From NCBI RefSeq assembly GCF_029168945.1, contig NC_083601.1, forward strand, positions 30,679,660-30,743,659: a stretch of 64,000 nucleotides of DNA, given 5' to 3'. The stretch is from Cannabis sativa (lineage: Eukaryota; Streptophyta; Magnoliopsida; Rosales; Cannabaceae). Each line of letters begins with the position of its first letter. The first letter of the stretch is position 1. Position numbers and translations under genes: made by a program. Of this stretch, positions 1-11,834 are shown piece by piece. The notes below the pieces were generated by a model, which did not search any database, had not been told where the DNA came from, and was given only the letters and a program-made list of their open reading frames with translations.

Positions 1-780
1 AATTGATCATTTTTATTAATTGCAATCCACAGTGAATACATATTAAAATCTAGAATAACATCACTACTCCTGATAACACGATCAGCAACTAAATAGGATG
101 CTCGCACTATTTGCAGAACGTCTAATAAAATTGACGTAAACATCTCTCAAGTCATTTAACAACATCTTACAATCAGAAATAGTACTCCCAAAGTATGAAA
201 CTATAGGAATAGAGCTACGTAACGCTTGCACCTGTGACAGTCAGTAGTCCCGTGATCCGTAAGGGGAAACACCGGGTAAGCTGTGCAATCCCACACCGCC
301 TGGGGAAGGTCAAGTGGGATGATTCTGAGACTGTGTATGTATGGGACTACACAGTTGAAGAGGGCTTAAATAGATTGATTGATAAACACTTGTGTTGGTC
401 TGTAGGGTCAGTCATCGATCCAGAAAGCAGCCAGAGTGGCGTACTCGTGTATAAGAGCCATTATTCCGTGGGTGTAAGGAACCAATGGAGGCTTGAAGCG
501 GGGGCGTTACAGCACCACACTAAGATTTAGTTTCAATGACAACCTTCATCCAATCTTTCTGATTAACCCAACTCAGTGTCTCCTTAACACCCAAAGCTTC
601 CACCAATGCGCCAGTTTCATCCCTAATCACCTCTGCAAAGCTATAAGTTGCAGTTCTGGAAAAAATGACAGCATCTTCATTAATCTTTCAGGTGTTTTTT
701 GCTAGTTTGGCCCAAGTTTCAGCACCATCGACATCAATAAGGAATGCAGCCGTAGGATTAAATGTTGAATCTTAAGCCCG
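1..780 (-). pseudogene. LINE RNase H domain fragment, split by a solo LTR
   Basis: Read on the minus strand, about 780-530 gives the start of a plant LINE-type RNase H domain (RVT_3): a KINEDA motif at the first catalytic Asp, then FAEVIRDETGALVEALGVKE and VVIETKS, matching the usual KxNxDAA / VxRDxxG / EALxxKExL / VExDS pattern. The domain resumes at about 231-90 with VQALRSSIP, SYFGSTISDC and FIRRSANSAS, the usual C-terminal part ending near the AAHxLAR motif. A 279-bp insertion lies exactly between the halves. There is a stop just before KINED, small indels at the junction, and a frameshift after SANSAS, so it is dead. No reverse transcriptase is seen beside it within the window. The N-terminal limit near 780 is approximate. 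The family is secure; this is a decayed retrotransposon tail, not a host RNase H gene. Confidence 0.8.
233..511 (-). mobile_element. Solo LTR (279 bp) inserted in the LINE fragment
   Basis: The element is bounded by a perfect 5-bp direct duplication, GCACC at 228-232 and again at 512-516. It has the LTR dinucleotides: on the plus strand it begins TGTGACAG and ends GGCGTTACA. The flanks rejoin the two halves of a LINE RNase H domain, which independently confirms the insertion. It contains no coding sequence; an open frame over 234-530 is fortuitous. A solo LTR arises by recombination between the two LTRs of a full retrotransposon. The minus orientation, reading TGTAACGCCC inward, is a guess from the shape of the end; the clade (copia or gypsy) is not determined. 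Confidence 0.82.
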
Positions 781-1649
781 AGGGTAATCTGCGAGTAAAG
801 CTTGAGCTAAGTGAGCAAGACTCGCAAACAATTACTATAAATAACTGATTTTGAAAATTCAATCCAAATTTAAATTACACTTTTTTTTTTTCAATAGAAA
901 TATCTTTATATTACATTTCTTAGATTCCATCTTATAAGCCTCTATTCTAGTGAAGTGGTTAATCTAAATTATACTTAATTTCGAGAGAGAAAAAGAAAAG
1001 AAATATGCAATATAATAATATTTATATATTTTAAAATATTATATAATATTTCGTAAATATAAGTTGGGGGAGATTGTGTTTCTGTGTATGTGAGATAATT
1101 TGGGGGTGTTTGGTTATTATTCACTTGGATGGATCTGACTCTGAGCTTAGACTCAGATTAATATCTCTTTCTCTCTCTCTCATCCCTTCCATTTCGCCGA
1201 TTCTTTCTCTCATTACTCTTTTACAGTCTTACTGTAGCTCTGCCCAACCTTCTATGGCATCCATTCTCTCCAAGGTTTCCATTCTTTCTTCAACAATACG
1301 ACACTCGCCTTCTCCACACGCTAACACCTAAACTAAGACAAAATCAAAATGTGCTGTTTGGATTCACGGATAAAACACTAGCTTTCTCTCACTTTCTGGC
1401 CTCTTCGCGACAAGTGGCTCATACCCTGCACCCTAATTACTTCAACTCTCTTTAGGGTTTGTCACATTTTTGATCGACTTTAGAAGGGGATTCGCTACTG
1501 TGAAGATGATCAACTGAGACACTTTTTTCTTTTCTTTTTTCTCTCTCTCTTTTTTTTACTTGAGAAAACGTTTTTGGAGGAATTTTTTATTTGGGTTTAA
1601 GCGGAATTTATAAATTTTTTATTTTTCGGAAGAAAGATAAAAAGAGAAG
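781..1649 (+). promoter_or_regulatory. Upstream region and likely 5' leader of the RING-H2 gene
   Basis: No coding sequence is supported here. The first part (about 830-1060) is AT-rich. From about 1150 to 1560 the plus strand becomes rich in CT and pure T/C tracts, as is common in plant 5' leaders just ahead of a start codon, and the RING-H2 start codon follows at 1650. The exact transcription start and a TATA box cannot be fixed by eye. A short open frame at 1074-1331 is low-complexity and is not proposed as a gene. Confidence 0.4.
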
Positions 1650-4600
1650 ATGATATCTTCAGGAATAAACCTGGTGATGACGGTCATAGGATTCGCCGTG
1701 AGCATCTTGTTCATCGTCTTCGTTTGCACAAGGCTTATCTGTGCTCGGATTCATCTCAATGCTTCTAGGCGTTCCTTCCCCATTGCTTCCAGATCTGATC
1801 TCAGTATTGTAAGCTTCATTCCCCCCTTTTCCCTCTGTTTTCTTCCCTCTATTTTCTTGGAGTTTCTCGTTTATTCTGTGTTTATATAATTGTTCATTGA
1901 GGTGTATTTCCGCTTAAGCTTTATTAAGGAAAATTATCATCTGGGTATTTCTCATAATTGGTCTGATTATGTGGTTGTGATTAGTCTTACTATCGCTTTT
2001 TTTCTTGTTAAGTTTTTCTTCATATATGACTTTTTTAACCCTAATGGATGGATATCTATGTTAAATTTGCTTGAGACTTTTGAGTACTGACTTCCATTGC
2101 ATTTATACTGTTATTTAGATTTCACAATTCTTATCATTAGTGGATTTTCCGCCGTCTTGACAAATTTTCTTAGGTGTTTTTTTTTTTAATTATGAATTTA
2201 TGTATCTTTGTCTATGTTGACTTAGTGTACTCAGCTCAAGATATTGACGTATTTCTATGTGTCTGTTTTCTTTACTGTGGTCAAATTTTCTCCCTTAGTA
2301 CCAGTAGTCAATCCTACTTTTGTTATTGTCATCATAATTGGCTATGTATTTTTCCTGTAATTCTTTTTCTCTCATTACAAAACACTTATGGGTGATGAAT
2401 CTGCTGTGAAAAAGTATGGCCTAGTTTCACGATAATAATTCGTATGATTGACTGTTAGTTCGTTTTATAGCGTCATATATAGTCTTCAGCAGGATCCTCC
2501 CAGTGGACCATGTACTTATGCTGTTTTGTTTTTTCATTGGTACAGCTGGAACGGGGTTTACATGGCCTTGAACCTGTAGTGATAGCTAGCTTTCCCACAA
2601 AGAAGTTCAGTGATGCATTTTTCTCATCTTCAGAAGACGCTCAGTATGTTTCTTTCATTATTACCATTCTTCTCGCTTTTCGATTTCTCCTACTTTTGTG
2701 ATGAAAATTTGATTATGTTAAGGTGATTGGTTATGTGCAAGAATTGCATGGTCTGTCTATCGGAATAAGTAAAACTTATATAGTAGTCTTTGTGTCATAG
2801 GCATGGATTACATATCAGGGGATACATTCTTCTTTCTACAGGTCCCGTATTATTTGACATCTTTTGGAATCCTTAATTATTAAAATATTAGGGTGTCTCC
2901 AGAGTAGTGAATCCTGATTCAGATAGATCACAATTGTCTATTGTTCTCATAAAACTAAAGTATGAGCACACTAAAAGAGGGAAAGGCAAAATGAGATGGT
3001 GAGGATGCACCTAACCTAACATGTATTGTGAGCATATTGGAGTCTAAAATATAAGTAGATCCAGTTTTAGAACTACAGCGTTAAAAAAATTAATCCGGTT
3101 TAAAAATAGTTTGGGCCCCAATGCAGTTGTCATCGGTTCTGATTGCTGTAATAGATAAGGACACCAATCATGGAATGGAGTTGTATTATCAATGTATCAA
3201 CAGTGTATTTTCATAATTGAAGTCTTTTAATATTTATTCCTGAAAATATTGAAGTTAGTATAGTATGGCATCAATCATGTAGTTGCTTGCTGTACTGTAA
3301 TGCTGTGTACCAACAGTGTATCATATTATTATGTAGTTTTTGTTTTTTTTCCTGCCAAACTTATCCGACTTTGTCACCTAAAGTGCTTATTCCCATAATA
3401 ATTGTATTGTAATTTAGTGCATTAAATTTTTATGAGGTGTGCACCGCAGTCAACTAGAATTAGTACAGAAGGTTATCTTAGTTTATATGAAAAACTTCAT
3501 TATTTAATTATATTATTAGAGTATCAGTTTTGTTGAGAGGCATATTAATGCTTAGATCAACAACTTAGTGATCGAACCCGTTCTTCTGTTCTAAAATGTC
3601 CCAAGCTTAGCTGCTATTCTTCTATTATTGTGTTGCGTGTGCATCCGCACTCATGTTATTTTTTTTCCGGCAAAGGTTTAGTGGCATTTGTTTGTAGGAA
3701 CTAAGTAGTTGGATGTTTAGAATTGTGCTAATCACGCTATATGGGGCGTAGGCATATTTATGCCCAGTAATTCTTCCTAGAAACTTCTGCTGCAATTAAT
3801 TTGGAAATCTCTTAGGTGTTCGAGGTGTGTTCCTTACGACCATGAAACCTGCAGCTTCTAATGCTGGACATGTACTATGTTTCTATCAAAACAGGAATCA
3901 CCATTTCTCATAAAGGAAGTTTGTTCTATCTTGGGGCCTTACACGCAATTCAATATAATTTTCTCAAGAAAGCTAGCCATGCTTATTTTTCCTTTGTTCA
4001 TATAATATATATTCAGTTATTTAAATGATTTTGGTATTGGTCTGTTGTTCTAGCATCTGATGTTCTGTCTGTTATTCACTGTCTCAACGTGTTATTCTTA
4101 ATTTTTCTAATGGTAAAATGGTTTTACTGACTAAGAGTAATCGTTTAGTATTAAACATGCTGCTTAATTCTTCGAACTTAACCTTTAAATACTTATTAAT
4201 ATATTGGTGGAGAAAATTGTACAGTTGATATTTTTTTCTTTTCTGTTCTTATTTTCTTTGTTCTTCTTCTTCACAGTTTTAAGGAAATGAGGACCATAGA
4301 AGCAAAACATCATCCGAATTGTTTGTGATTTTCTTTTGAGAGACTAAAAATGACCTTTGGATTTCCACCTAAATGGCTATGTTCTTTTTCATGTGGCAGG
4401 TGCACTGCTTGCCTTGAGGAGTACCGTGACGAAGATGTATTGCGGATCCTTCCTTACTGCGGACACTCCTTCCATGTAACCTGCATAGACATATGGCTGC
4501 AGCAGCACTCGACATGTCCTATTTGTCGAACATCGCTGCGTGAGTGTCCTGATAGAAAACGATTGATGCAGCCGTTGTTCAGCTCTGCTGTCCGATCTCG

Positions 4601-4826
4601 GATCGGTACAGAATCCATTGATTCACATTCTTGCCAGTACATCTTGACTAATAATAATGGATCAAGAAGTCAAGATAACTGTGGGATGAATTCAGTTGAA
4701 CAAGGTCATTTAACGACCAAGGGCAGCCCTGCAGAGACCGAGGAAAATGTCTCCTCCATCGGTGAGGGTGATTTGAGCCCTAAAGGCATGGCAAACAAGC
4801 ATGTAGAAAGCCCATCCAATCCATGA
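1650..4826 (+). CDS. ATL-type RING-H2 E3 ubiquitin ligase, three exons
   Basis: Proposed exons are 1650-1808, 2546-2643 and 4400-4826, all with GT-AG introns, giving 227 residues. Residues 6-31 form one hydrophobic transmembrane segment. A short basic stretch follows, then [17 protein letters not shown], the position of the ATL-family GLD region. The RING-H2 finger spans residues 87-128 with all eight ligands visible: C87, C90, C106, H108, H111, C114, C125 and C128, in the C-x2-C-x15-C-x-H-x2-H-x2-C-x10-C-x2-C spacing. By family, such proteins are membrane-anchored ligases that recruit an E2 enzyme through the RING and pass ubiquitin to unknown substrates. The Ser/Asn-rich tail after residue 140 has no recognised domain. 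Intron 1 is 737 bp. Intron 2 is 1756 bp and falls directly before the first zinc ligand, splitting the Gln codon ahead of C87. The start is supported by the membrane segment immediately downstream. Splice sites are inferred, not confirmed by transcripts. Confidence 0.9.
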
Positions 4827-5869
4827 ATGTGATGATTTTGGTTTCCAGTGGAAGTATTTGAAAGGGACATTGTCCATAAAAGTTAGGAATTTTTTTCCAT
4901 TATAGGTGGTACACTGGAAGCTTATTGTTGGTCTCTGTATATATGGCAAAAGGGACTTTCTCATCCTTTTTGGCGAAATGTTTCTTCTTTTTTTCCAATT
5001 AACGGTTGGGTTGGGCTGTTTGGCTAGATGATTGAATCGAGTTAAAAAGAAGGAAAAAAACAAAGTGCAAATTAAAACTAACCATCATCTCATAGACAAT
5101 TAAATTGAACTGGAAACATTGTGTTAAAAAAATGAACATGGGAGTTGGGAATATAACATGAATATAACATTCAAGATAAAAAATTGGATAATAAAACGTC
5201 ATCGTTATATCTCTGTATCAGTTAAGCCTGCTAGATCCAGGAAGTTTGCTACCATTTTCACTGTCAACACATGCATCGTTAATAGCCATAGTGTTTCATT
5301 TTGGAGGGTATTTTTTTAATTTTATTAAGTATGCATGTAAAAATGATTATGAAAAATAAGTAGTAATATTATTTTTTATTTTGTATGATTGAACGGGAAC
5401 TTGTGCCAATTGTAGCATCGTATTGGTTATGCGTTGAACGGGACATGCTTATTTTTTTGGTCGAAGAACACTACATGCTTGGTGTGTTATAATATTGCTC
5501 TTTTCTAATACGCAATTCTCAAATTAGTTGGTCACAAGTTGAGAGTGGCCACAATTTTTAATCCTACTTAATGCATTATTTGAATGTTTTATTGGGCTGA
5601 CACCATGCCATGGGGACATCTCCTTTATAAATATCTATTTTGTCATGTTGATTTTTATATTCAATTTTGGTGGCAGGTAAATGTTTATAAAATATTTAAT
5701 TCAATTTAATTCTCAATCTAATCTAATTTAATCTGCAAAGTGTGGATATTTATATTTGCGCACATTGAATTAGATTGGAAAATTTAAAGTCTGCACTTGT
5801 CTAGATTACATTTTGATTGATTCACATATAAAAATAACCGATTCAAGCGAATTCACACATATTTATGTA
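4827..5869. other. Spacer after the RING-H2 gene (3' UTR and AT-rich DNA)
   Basis: The first few hundred bases presumably hold the 3' UTR of the RING-H2 gene. The rest is AT-rich with no supported gene, RNA or bounded element. Short open frames on the minus strand here are shadows or chance. Confidence 0.5.
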
Positions 5870-7497
5870 CTAGTAAAATACTACGTGCGAGGCACGTATA
5901 CTGAGTTTTATGCTAGGTGTGTCTTGCTTTATTTAAAAATAATACAACAAATAATTAAAGGAAAAATATTATTAATATGTATATTCAATTAATGTAATGA
6001 TGTTGTTAGTAATGTTTAAAAGTAAATACTGAATACAATATATGACTGCAAATCAAAGAAGTTAGGAATTTTGCTATTGATTCTTCGAAACAAACTTCTT
6101 GATTGTTGCGAGAAAAAAAATATAATGGAAGCAAAATACATCTGAACAGACCAAAGAACAAAAAGATGAAATATAAAATTGTAATCTCACAAAAAAATGT
6201 TCACAAAATTACGAGTTTCTAAAAAATCCTTCAATTTTGTTCCAGTTATAACACCAAGAAAACAACAGCCACACTTCCATTTGAGGTTAAGAACTGCCAT
6301 TGATATGCAATAACCACCACCATCTAGTCATCTACTTCGAGGAAACTCCAATATCTGAGGCTTCTCCTCCTCCCCTTCGTCTTCATGGTTGTACGCATTC
6401 TTCATCAGATCTGGATTGGAGTGTGAATATATAAGGTAAATTTGGTGGGAAGATCTCACATGGTTCAAATCTAAGGTGAGAAGAAGAAAAAAAAATAAGA
6501 AAAAGGAAGATGAAGATTTACAGGTTGCAGAGAGAAACTAAGAACAATGGTTTCTAATCTTTAAGAACATAGAAGAATGATAGAAAGAATTGCTCTACTC
6601 ACTGATGTAAAATATAAGCGTGTGCGCACATGACGTTCAGGTGTCTTGACATTTGCATACCTGAAAGAATATAGAGAAGAAAAATATGAAACAAACAATC
6701 ATATTTTGGAGATGGAGCAAAATTTATACAATACTGGAATTTGAACTCTTAGAGGTCATTAGCGAAAGGGCCAAACTCGTTAAATCTCCTAGTGGAACAC
6801 TACTTTAATGGTCTGAACACAAAAATTGTAGAAATCAAAATATGAATAAATTAGCATCATCAACAAAAGAAAAATTAAAAGGAAAAGACTTAATAATTAC
6901 GTGACAAATAATTATTAATTGAATTAAAAAGTTAAAATTATAAGATTAATTTAAATTATTGTACATATATTGATTAATTAATCAAAAATAATATCACCAA
7001 AAACTCCAAAAGTTCAACCCATAACACAAAACTTCCCTTTTGGCGATGTATGTCATTCTTAAATGTGAATAGAAGCCACAGAAATATCTAGCTTCATCAA
7101 GTGAGCAACCTTTTTCAATTAAAGAAGTAATTAATTCTAAAACATCAACAATAGCTGAAATTATAACTTGCTTTCCACGGACGGCACACTTTTCCAATCA
7201 ATAATTAACTATTAAAAAACTCAATCCAACTCCTATTTCCTCCTCCAAGCTATCAATATTAAATAGTAATAAATAGTGTTGCATAAATATAAATATATAT
7301 TTCTTGTTTTAGGATATTTAATTGAGGTGATTGTTAATATCAGTTTAAATTCAAATATTTAATTTAGGATATTTATTATTATTTTATTATAGATATATAA
7401 TATTTTATTATTTTATTAAATAAAAATTAAAAGTCACCCATAAAATTCTCAAAAACCAAGAATTTCAGTTATATAGGTATACTTTATATAGAATAGA
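5870..7497 (-). mobile_element. Non-autonomous Helitron (1628 bp)
   Basis: On the minus strand the element starts with TCTATTCTATATAAAG (5' end at 7497) and ends in CTAG at 5873-5870. The ending is preceded by a hairpin at 5883-5897 (stem ACGTGC, loop CTC, stem GCACGT on the minus strand) with a 9-base spacer, which is the Helitron 3' layout. The flanking bases are A before the TC and T after the CTAG, as expected for insertion into an AT dinucleotide. The 5' end shares AATTCTTGGTTT with a second element at 47816-50110. No Rep/helicase coding is present, so it is non-autonomous. Host-derived sequence may be inside (see the fragment at 6328-6423). The boundaries rest on structure only, as Helitrons make no TSD. 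Confidence 0.75.
6328..6423 (-). pseudogene. Possible captured terminal exon in the Helitron, unknown source
   Basis: On the minus strand a frame of 31 codons runs to a TGA. Its product includes LMKNAYNHEDEGEEEKPQIL, an acidic, protein-like tail. It is preceded by a pyrimidine-containing stretch ending in CAG that could be a splice acceptor, and its base composition is richer in GC than the flanks. This is what a captured last exon of a host gene would look like inside a Helitron. I do not recognise the parent gene, and chance cannot be excluded. Confidence 0.3.
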
Positions 7498-7620
7498 TAT
7501 TTAAAAAAAAATTATATATATAATTTAATATTTTAATGCAAAAAATAATAATTTAAAAATCTATTACATATGATACAAATATATTTCAAAATGTAGTAGA
7601 TCAAAAGTAAATTTTATTAT

Positions 7621-10600
7621 GGAGGATAGTGTTGAATTGGCTGTTGATGGACCCTCAAAAAACGGGTTCGAGGTGGGCTCTGGTTTCCAGACCCACCGGG
7701 CATTATGAGTACGTTAAGTTGGAATTGTCGTGGGATGGGCAACCCACGGGCGATACAATTCCTTATTGATACTGTGGCCCATAAGAAACCTGATTTTATC
7801 TTTTTGTGTGAAACTTTGTGTCGTAAAGATGTGTTGGAGCGAGTTCGAGTGAAGTTGAAATTTGAAGGAGTGTTTGCGGTAGATGCATGTGGTAGAAGTG
7901 GGGGGGGTAGCGTTATTATGGAGGAATAAGGATGATGTCAAAGTTTTGAATTTTGCAACAAACTTTGTTGATGTGGAGGTTCGGTCTAGTAATATTGGGG
8001 AGTGTCGTCTTACGGGATTTTATGGGGAGTCGAAAAGGAGTCTGCGTGGGTCTTCTTGGGAGCAACTTCGGACTTTGGCTCATGGGAACACTCTTCCTTG
8101 GTGTGTGATTGGTGATATGAATAATGTCCTCTCTCAGGACGACAAAAGATCGGGGACACCCCTATCCTAACTGGTTAATTGATGGTTTTCGGGATACTAT
8201 TCAGGAATGTGGGCTGATTGACTTAGACATTCTGGGGCATCAGTTTACTTGGGAGAAGAGTCGTGGGACGAATAACTGGATAGAGGTTCGTTTAGATCGT
8301 GCTCTGGTGACTGAAAGGTGGCTCCAACTTTTTCCTCAAGCCAAACTTATTAACCTTGAGGTATCTTCTTCTGATCATTGTCCTATTTTACTTGATGTGG
8401 TTATTCATAATATTGTTCCTGGGAATCGTAAATTCCGCTTTGAAAATTGTTGGCTTCGGGAACCTCTCTGTTATCAAGTAGTAAAGGAGTGTTGGGAGGA
8501 GTATTATTTAGTGGGTATCCAAGAAAAGATCCAAAGGTGTGGGGAGTTGCTTTCGGTTTGGGGCAAAGATTACTCGGGTAATTTTGCTTCTCGTATAAAA
8601 TATTGGAGGAATGAGGTTCGACGGTGGAAACAAGGTCGAGATCCTGATGCTATTACTAAGTATAAGGAGGCTGAGACAGAACTATTTGAGGTTCTTACTC
8701 AGAAAGAGGTATTTTGGCGCCAGCGATCGAAGCAATTGTGGCTTCAAGAGGGGGATAAAAACAGTAAGTTCTTTCATGCCACTGCATCTTCTCGGCGTCG
8801 CATGAATGCTATTGATAAACTTCAGTGCGAAGATGGGAGGTGGGTTGATTGGGACTCGGGCTTACCTGATGTTATGTGCTCTTATTTTCAGAATCTGTTC
8901 ACTAGTTCTAATTGTTCTATGGATGATGTTATTGCTGGGATTTCTTCAACTGTGACTCCTCTGCAGAATGATTCTCTTTTGCAACCTGTTACTCAGGAAG
9001 AGGTTAAATCGGCATTATTTCAGATGCACCCTGATAAATCCCCTAGGCCGGATGGTATGACTCCTGGTTTTTATCAAAAGTGTTGGCCAATTGTGGGTGA
9101 TGATGTCATCAAACAGGTCCGCTCTTTTTTCTTATTTGGTCGTTTGCCGAATGGTCTTAATCATACAAATTTGGTATTAATCCCTAAGAAGAAAACCGTC
9201 ACTACTATGGGTGATTTGCGTCCGATTGCTCTTTGTAATGTCCTTTATAAGGTGTGCTCTAAGGTTCTAGCTAATCGGTTGAAGCAGGTTCTTCCTTTTG
9301 TCATCTCAGAAAATCAAAGTGCCTTCATTCCGGGCCGACTTATAACTGATAATATTATGATTTCGTTTGAGGTAATGCATTATCTTAAGCGGAAGAGAGT
9401 TGGAAAGGAAGGTTATATGGCTCTTAAGCTTGATATGAGTAAAGCGTATGATCGTGTTGAGTGGATTTTTCTCAGAAATATGATGATCAAAATGGGCTTT
9501 GATGTTCGGGTGGTTGATCTTATCTTGCATTGTGTCTCAACGGTCACATACACTATTACTCATGGGGGTCGTGAGATGGGGCCAATTGTTCCTGGACGGG
9601 GTCTCAGACAAGGTGATCCTCTTTCTCCTTATTTATTTCTTTTGTGTGCTGAAGGTTTTTCTTCTCTTATAAGGAGATTCGAAGCTAGGGGAGCTCTTCA
9701 TGGTTGTCGTGTGTGTAATGGTGCCCCAATTATTTCACATATGCTGTTTGCGGATGACTGCTATATCTATTGTAAGGCTATTGATAGGGAGGCGAATAGT
9801 GTTCTTCTTCTGCTCCAGCTATTTGAACAAGCCTCTGGTCAGTGTGTTAATTACTCAAAGTCTACTATCTTCTTTAGTCTCAACACTTCTTCGGCTTCCA
9901 GACAAGAAATGTGTAACCTTCTCCGTATGAATGAAGCTCCAGAGAATAGTTTGTATCTTGGTCTTCCCTGTGTCATGGGCCGTAATAAGAATGCCATTCT
10001 TGGCTTTCTGAAGGACAAGATGCAGAAAAGAATTCAGAGTTGGGAAGGTCGTTTGCTTTCAAAAGCGGGTAAAGAGGTGTTGATAAAAACAGTTGCCCAA
10101 GCTCTTCCTACTTATGCTATGTCGGTGTTTTTGTTGCCGGTGGAAACTTGTAACAAGTTGGAAGGAATGATGAGTAAATATTGGTGGAGTTCGGGTTCCA
10201 ATCAGAGTCGTGGGGTGAGTTGGGCAAGTTGGAATAAGCTATGCCGTCATAAGCATCATGGTGGTCTTGGCTTTCGACATTTACGGGATTTTAACTTAGC
10301 CATGTTGGGAAAACAAGCTTGGAGGTTAGTCACACAAGATCACTCTCTTGTTAGTAGGGTGTATAAGGCCCGTTATTACCCTCATGGGACTTTTCTGAGA
10401 GCTTCTCTTGGGCCGAATCCTAGTTTCATATGGAAGAGTATTTTTGAAACACAAGAACTGATCAAGAAAGGGGCTCGGCGGGTGGTTGGTCCAGGTACAA
10501 ATGTTAGTGTTCAGTTTGATCCTTGGCTTGCAGATGACTCCAACCCGTGGGTTACTTCTACGGTTGAGGGTATGGCGACTTGGACGGTTGACAACCTTAT

Positions 10601-11820
10601 GGTGGTGGGTGATCGGGTTTGGGATATTGAGGTGATTTCGGATATTTTTAATGATCGAGATAAGGAGAGTATCCTAAAGACCACCATTGATCAGGAGACT
10701 CCTTTTGACACTTGGTACTGGCATATGGATCTCCATGGCATTTATACTGTAAAGGAGGCTTATCGATTGATGCACCATGCAGAGGTCACTAATATTAGTG
10801 ATTTTGAGATCAAGATTTGGAAAATTGCATGGAAACTTCAGGTTCCACCCAAAGTGCACCAACTTATGTGGCGTGCTTTGTCTGGTTGTTTGGCTACTAA
10901 GGTTCAACTTAATACCAAACACATTCCTCTCGACGAGATCTGTCCTATGTGTAACCAAATGTCTGAGACTATTATTCATCTTCTGGTGCAATGTCCCTTT
11001 GCAAGGTCTTGTTGGCATCTTTCGGCTTTAACCTGGAGCAATGTGCCTATGGGGACGTTTTGGGATTGGTTTAGTCGGACTCTGGTACAACATTCGACTG
11101 CAGCCCAAGAAGAACTGCTAATGATTATTTGGGGGATCTGGTATGCCCGTAATGAGTTGGTTTGGCGAGACAAATCGATGTCAGCAGCGGAGGTTATTCT
11201 ATTGGCAAGAGTAGTCCTTAATCAATGGAGAAATGCTCAAAAAAGGAGAATGGGTTCTCTACTTGTACCTTCGGAGTCAAGTATGGAATTGGAGCATTGG
11301 GTGAAACCGGTTATGGGAAAGATTAAGGTAAATGTCGATGGTGCAATCTTTGCAGGAGACGGACAATTTGGAGCGGCTGGGGTGGCTCGGGATTATCAGG
11401 GCCGGTTCATGGAAGGGTTCACAGTTTTGCGGGCGGGACAGGTGGATTCGGCTCTGGCTGAATTGATGGGGGTTAAGGAGGCTTTGAGTTGGATAAAGCG
11501 TAAGCAATGGGGTCCGGTTGAGGTTGAAACTGATTCTTTGGTTGTTGTTCAGGCAATTCAAAGTACGGTTACTATTCCTTCGCCTTTTGGTCTTCAGGTG
11601 GCGGCTTGTCGTTCTCTTCTCGCCGATTTACCGTCAGTCACAATTACTTTTGTTAAACAATCTGTAAACAAAGCTGCACATTGGCTTGCTCGTAGTTCTT
11701 GTTTGTATCCAGATCGTATTTTTAGTGAGGATAATGTTCCCACTGATTTTCTTTCTATTGTAATGGATGATTCTTCTATTTAATAAAGTTTCCATTTTCC
11801 TTCAAAAAAAAAAAAAAAAA
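7621..11820 (+). mobile_element. 5'-truncated LINE with poly(A) tail and target-site duplication
   Basis: A 14-bp direct repeat, GTAAATTTTATTAT, occurs at 7607-7620 and again at 11821-11834, directly after an A-run at about 11804-11820. This is the target-site duplication plus poly(A) tail of target-primed reverse transcription. The insert is 4200 bp. Its first bases encode only the last residues of ORF1: a frame entering from the left ends in a TGA at 7706-7708 that overlaps the ORF2 start codon at 7705 as ATGA. The element is therefore truncated within ORF1, which is otherwise missing. ORF2 is almost complete. The element lies about 120 bp to the right of the Helitron 5' end. Confidence 0.93.
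7705..11783 (+). pseudogene. LINE ORF2: endonuclease, reverse transcriptase, zf-RVT, RNase H
   Basis: The start at 7705 gives STLSWNCRGMGNPRA, the usual N-terminus of plant LINE ORF2, followed by the apurinic-type endonuclease (acidic residue in FIFLCETL, later GDMNN and SDHCPI). Two single-base insertions break the endonuclease: an eight-G run near 7900-7908, and the stretch GATCGGGGA near 8150-8160. Downstream, a frame of 1219 codons stays open from 8124 to 11783. It carries the reverse transcriptase (LKLDMSKAYDRVEW near 9424, GLRQGDPLSP near 9600, FADD near 9748), the zf-RVT region (VPPKVHQLMWRAL and CPMC near 10840-10970), and a C-terminal RNase H (KVNVDGA, LAELMGVKEAL, VEVETDS, NKAAHWLARSS) with all catalytic positions present. 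In the family these activities nick DNA, copy the RNA and remove the template. DKSPRPDG departs from the common DKSPGPDG. With only two frameshifts, this is a relatively recent insertion. Confidence 0.9.
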
Positions 11821-11834
11821 GTAAATTTTATTAT

